DNA of 64,000 bases from Gordionus sp. m RMFG-2023 (lineage: Eukaryota > Nematomorpha > Gordioida > Chordodea > Parachordodidae). This document shows positions 59,600-64,000 of this stretch, in pieces. Within the stretch, counting starts at the first letter, position 1; the number at the start of each line of letters is the position of its first letter. The position numbers and the translations under genes are program-made. The notes under the pieces are model-generated. The model ran no database searches. It was not told the DNA's origin and was given only the letters and a program-made list of their open reading frames with translations. The stretch is taken from contig NC_088775.1 in assembly GCF_954871325.1 (NCBI RefSeq), forward strand, positions 60,613,561 through 60,677,560, in the 5' to 3' direction.

Positions 59600-60059
59600 T
59601 AAAATAATTCTAACTTTTTTATTTATATTTCTAAAAAATGACTCTATATTAATATTTATTAATATATATATATATATATAATCTCTCCGATTATATATAT
59701 ATTCCTTAATTTATTGATTCTCAATTGTTTCTCTTTACAATTTAATAATACTTGGTATTTATTTTACTTTATATTTAATAATTTCTACAAAAATTATATA
59801 TCACATTAATTTTATAAAATCTTGTCATAATTCTAATAATTAGTACAAAACATTCGTTTCTTTGTTTTTAACAAAACCTTCCGCGTCGATTATATATATA
59901 AAAATATAAACAAGAATCAATATTATTACTAACTAAATATATATTTATACTGATTGACATTTATCAATCATTTAAGAATAATAGTTTAAATATATATAAA
60001 ATATACAATATATATATGAAATAGACATCACATACAATATATATATGAAATATACATCA
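59600..60059 (-). repeat. 5' LTR of the recent Ty3/gypsy element
   Basis: Nearly identical partner of 51101-51557. Just inside it on the minus strand, 'TGGTACCAGGATTCG' (about 59576-59590) is a candidate primer-binding site; its tRNA is not certain. Confidence 0.93.
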
Positions 60060-60142
60060 AGAATATTTATAGGATTTTTGTTATTGCCATTCACACTTTC
60101 CAGCATTATTAAAATACTATACCAACATAGGCACATTTAATT

Positions 60143-60770
60143 TTAAGGTTTTTTCTCATATGATTTTTGATATTCACTATCATCATCAAACCCCAAACGA
60201 TCTTCATAAAAAAAATCAATATCATCCAAATCTAAAACATCCGATGTCAATGATATCGATTTAAAACATTTTCTATTTTCGATATCGTTTATATTATCAA
60301 AATCCGTTGTGTTGAATCTTAAGGCTAATATAATTTCTCCCACTTTTTTAATGAGATTTTCTATTTTATTAACTTTTTTTTATTCCATCGACTCTCACTA
60401 GATTATGTAATCCATGCCCCAAACATAAATGATGGTCATATTCTCCTAGACGAACACTTTTCTTTTTGAATTTTCTTGGACCTAAATCAAATCCATTTTC
60501 AACTTTTTCTATCTCGGAAAGAATAGTTTCATATGTATGTTTTTGAGTAACATGATGTGTTGCCAATGTTATAAAATACAATATTAAAATTATCATCTAT
60601 TTCGTGAAATGTGTCGGTCCACATATCAAAAGTTATAGCACAAAATTTAGGACCTATATTAATTTGTTGACATATGTATGCTTTCATTGATAAATACACA
60701 TCATCTAAAATCCACTCCGGCTAAGTGTTGTTCTATCTGGTAAATCTTTTGTATCTGAAATAATGCCATA
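60143..60770 (-). pseudogene. hAT transposase, N-terminal side piece
   Basis: Reads on the minus strand from about 60770: text on Asp-rich and TFDMWTDTFHEI-like wording near 60600-60660, then a 75-codon frame with EYDHHLCLGHGLHNLVRVDG (usual hAT form C.aHxLNLxV). A second frame at 60143-60343 continues in the core region (IILALRFNTTDFDN, LDLDDIDFFYEDR). Short breaks separate the pieces. The split at 60059 is due to the LTR element. Confidence 0.7.
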
Positions 60771-61301
60771 TTTCTACATAATAAAAAGTTAATAATAAAA
60801 ATATTATGCCATAAAAAATTCTAAATGTGGGAGATCAGTTTTATTTCAATATTATATTATTAAATAATTAAATATTTTAACAGTTAAAATAAAAATAAAA
60901 ATTAAGATTAAAATAATAAAATATATAATAATATCAATACCTTTTCTATTTTACTATCCTAATCTTATCATATCTAGCACGTTGGTCACAGACTGGCTCA
61001 AAGTGAGCCAACGATCAAATTTATAGAAAATAATATTTATTAATTTTAAAAAATAAAATCACATTTTAATAATTCAAAAAATATTTAATATTATTTTTCT
61101 TCAAGTTACAATTCATAAAGAATATATAAAATAAATATTATTTTTAATAATAATAAATATGTATCAGGCCGCCACGCCGCCGAATTTTTACAACGGCGGC
61201 GGCGTGCTGAGCGCCGACATTTTTTTGGAAGCCGCATCGGCGTTGTCATAAATCACCGGCGGTGGCGAATTTGACCGGCGGCGCACATGTCTACTTATCT
61301 C

Positions 61302-64000
61302 TTATATTCGTATATTTTATATTAAAAGTTATTAAATTTTTTTAGCATTTAGAATATGATATAAATATATTTCACGAGGAATATCTTTTACATACTATTA
61401 TATGGTTTTTTCCATTTTCTCATAAAAAGCGTTTCCGTTTAATGAAAGCCAAGTTTTGATTAATTTACATCTTTATACATTATTTTATAATTGATTAATA
61501 TATAGAATTCATAGCTTTAAAATAATGAATGAAAAGAATAGAGAGATTTGCAATTGTATCCATGTAATAAAACAAATATTTGAGATAATAAAGTTTTTAA
61601 GTAAAAACTAATTCACAATGAGTTAGACAACAATGTAACCTTAGCAATCTTGGAAATGATATCTAAATAATTAGAATTTCCTTGAGATACAAATAAAAAA
61701 TGATAAAATTCATAGACACTATTTAGAAAAGACCAATTTCAAGAGCAAACGTAGAAAAGCTGAAATTTCCCGATAAATCAACATTCAAGGGAAGAAGTTC
61801 TCTAATAATTTATGTCAAGGACAAATAAGTAATTAATGCGATTCTAAGTAAAAATGATGAATTTAATATTAAAAAAGGAAGATGGAGAGCAAACAATTTG
61901 CAAACATATAGTACACGGTAGCAGCTACTCCCGATCTCTATAAGGTAAAAATCAATCTTATTTATAGCTAAATCGTTGATTGAAAATCAGTATAAATTTA
62001 AAACATTAAATCTGCTTTGATTTTTTTGAAATAATGGGGCAGTTCTGATTATATCTTTAAACTAAAAGGGAAGATTTATCAGCTTGGAAAATTTAAGATG
62101 CCAAATCTTCTGTATCTTTATAAACTTCACCTCTATTCAAAATAAAGCTAGCTGCAAATTTAAATAAAAATATTTTTGAATTAAAGCTACCAAATAACAT
62201 CTAGTTACAAAATGAAATGTTAAAACTAGAATAAATCTAACAAAAAGGATGTATAGCAATGAATGCAAAAATGAATGCCCGAAAATCCGATTAATCTCTA
62301 TATTTTTAAAGCATTCCTTCCTACAATTGATCAATTTATAAATAGTTAAGCGAAAGATTTTTGTGAATAGAGAGCTCTGTTGAATGTGTAATATTTGTAT
62401 CCAAAGAATTTTGATGAAATAAATTTCTAAAATATTTTTGAAAAGCCTTGAAGAAAGTTTCACAATTAGAAAATATATTTAGTAACATATTACGACATGA
62501 ATTGTCTTCATTTTTCCTTATTTACAAAGATTTAATAGTCATAAAATGAAAATACTGATGATATATTTATTGATTGCGAGGATTCTAATAAACGTTGTAA
62601 TAATACAAGATAATAATAAATCCAACCAAGATATGAGATTATTTGATGCTATGACATGCACATAATTAGGATTGGGCATGTTACTTAATAAAAGTCAACG
62701 GTTACCATCATGAAACATAACGGCTAAGTTACCATCGTCACTTTAAAGAAAGCTAACGTTTAGGTTCCTTTATATAGAACATGTAACAATTATAAAAATC
62801 TCATATTTACATGATTAAAAATAAGAATAAAGGAAAATAGAAAGATTCGATAAAGTATTTTAATGATTCCCCGTTCTGTAAAATCTAAAATAAAAAGCAG
62901 TATAATAAGAAACCAGAACTAATTTATTAATTATTATTGTCTAATTTAATAAAAATCAAAGATTTCATTTTAAAATATTAAATAAAGGAATAATTTTTAA
63001 AATAAAACATTATTTTCGTCACCTGTTTGGATCGAATTTGCAAATCAAAATAAGGGCTATACTGAATGGGTAAATATGTGTTATAATGTATAAATATTTA
63101 TATTATTGGATATTTACAGTGTATATTGATTTCAACTGATGGATCGAGATATAGGATTTTTTCAAAATATATTTATAGACTATAACTGTGGAAATAAAGA
63201 AAAAATAATTTTTATCGGTTCTATCTTGTAAATTAATATAATGTGAAACTTTAAATAGTGTGTTTATAACAATCTATCAAAATATTCGTTTTTACCAAAA
63301 TACTTCATGGTCTTATGGTCTTACTGTGCTGAAACTTTTTCACTGGCTGTCATTGTTTAAGAAAACAAAAAACGATATTTAACTAAATCCCACAATGAAA
63401 AGAGTTAAAAATAAAGTAATCCAATCGCAGTTCTATTGGATTCCTTTGTTTTCTGTTAACCAATACAATGAGACATTCCATTTTAACATTTAATATATTT
63501 TTATATAAACTTTGTTTTTATGATGAAAAAATCATTTTTGTTTAAAAATATCGTAATAAAATGTTTTTAAAGTAAGGAGAAATAAGCGCTACTTATGATT
63601 GGATCCAAAATATCTTATTTAACTTTTTTTTGGTTTTACTTATTTTCTTACTTTTATTTTATTATAATCTATATGCCATTTTATTTTTATTTAGCTTAAT
63701 ATTTATATATATATATAGATCGAAACATTAGCGTCACTAGGAGGGGGCGCGCAAGGGCTCGAGCCCCCTGAAAAATTTGAATAGCCCCATGAAGCAATTT
63801 TTTTTAATGGTTCCTTAATATCCCCTTGAACTAAAGAAATAAATTTTCTTGATAGCTCACTTAACAATTTCTTTTATAATTCTATTAAGTATTATATAGA
63901 TCTGATTTTATTATTTAAAAATTAATAAGTCTATCTAAATTATTATTAAATGAATTATATTTTAATTATTAGATTAGATTAATACATATAAATTATATTT
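61302..64000. other. AT-rich DNA without assigned gene
   Basis: Three weak signals only. 61745-61945 has plus-strand coding-like text (SRANVEKLKFPDKSTFKGRS, interrupted) ending near a good donor (aag|GTAAAA at 61946). 62680-62770 has GGTTACC/GTAACGG-type motifs like a hAT end without a partner. 63735-63800 has a G/C-rich 'ggagggggcgcgcaagggct' block typical of a transposon terminus. The 108-codon minus-strand frame at 62137-62463 is hydrophobic and AT-driven. Confidence 0.45.

Larger units (their letters stand above)
51101..60059 (-). mobile_element. Ty3/gypsy element, recent, looks whole
   Basis: 8.96 kb with nearly identical LTRs (51101-51557 and 59600-60059) and a perfect 5-bp target duplication agaat (51096-51100; 60060-60064), inserted in the hAT above. 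The near identity of the LTRs means a recent insertion. Parts on the minus strand, 5' to 3': LTR, primer-binding position, gag-side frames with zinc knuckles, one long pol frame, a 3' region holding a further zinc-knuckle frame, LTR. A piggyBac derivative (52552-54211) sits between pol and that last frame. Gag and pol occupy different frames, as is common where the family uses read-through or frameshifting. Confidence 0.93.
50047..61293 (-). mobile_element. hAT with CGG-rich ends, split by an LTR element
   Basis: Perfect 8-bp target duplication cttatctc (50039-50046; 61294-61301). Ends are AAGACATGTGCGCCG and, from the right, TAGACATGTGCGCCG. Both subterminal regions are strikingly GC-rich with repeated 'cggcggc' text (50065-50160; 61165-61285), unlike anything else in the window. 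About 2.3 kb belongs to the hAT itself; the other 9 kb is the Ty3/gypsy element 51101-60059. Transposase pieces lie on the minus strand on both sides (next two entries). Confidence 0.9.

Noticed and set aside
62137-62463. 108-codon hydrophobic minus-strand frame
   Set aside because: Composition follows AT content, and the plus strand is equally rich in broken coding-like text; no motif.
63140-63235. Short plus-strand stretch reading DRDIGFFQNIFIDYNCGNK
   Set aside because: Only about 30 codons, no convincing acceptor upstream and no recognised family.

Overview
This is a very AT-rich nuclear window (roughly three quarters A+T by eye) from a eukaryote, most likely an invertebrate animal. The evidence is a MLH1 mismatch-repair gene cut by GT-AG introns, an RTE-type LINE, several hAT elements and a piggyBac with 8-bp or TTAA target duplications, and Ty3/gypsy LTR elements. 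I cannot name the phylum from sequence alone. Nothing looks bacterial, and I see no rRNA, tRNA or CRISPR locus.

Layout. 1-3605: a small hAT-like MITE followed by a nearly full-length but broken RTE LINE. 4004-5450: an old hAT relic. 5593-16801 (+): the last four recognisable exons of MLH1, with phase-matched splice junctions. Its introns hold a complete-ended hAT (7527-10105), short MITEs, and a 3.8-kb foldback element (11330-15125) whose arms carry arrays of about 110-bp units, each centred on a perfect 12-bp palindrome. 16924-24506: a hAT split by a degraded Ty3/gypsy element, which itself holds a MITE. About 24960-37280: a second, older gypsy-type element on the minus strand, split by a plus-strand Ty3/gypsy element (26921-32812) and by a hAT (33976-35432). 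37290-41590: mostly unassigned AT-rich DNA with one GC-rich 88-bp tandem duplication and a degraded integrase fragment. 41591-49124: two related foldback elements built from about 120-bp units with long G runs. The first contains a 584-bp hAT derivative that still encodes a dimerisation domain. 50047-61293: a hAT with CGG-rich ends, split by a young, whole-looking 9-kb Ty3/gypsy element that in turn carries a deleted piggyBac. 61302-64000: no assigned gene.

How it fits together. The only recognised host gene is MLH1; nearly everything else is mobile DNA inserted into mobile DNA. At least three nests can be ordered in time from target duplications. The Ty3/gypsy elements at 17116-23801, 26921-32812 and 51101-60059 look related and of different ages (old, old, recent). 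The most unusual material is the foldback group: three large inverted repeats whose arms are themselves tandem arrays, one of them inside the last MLH1 intron.
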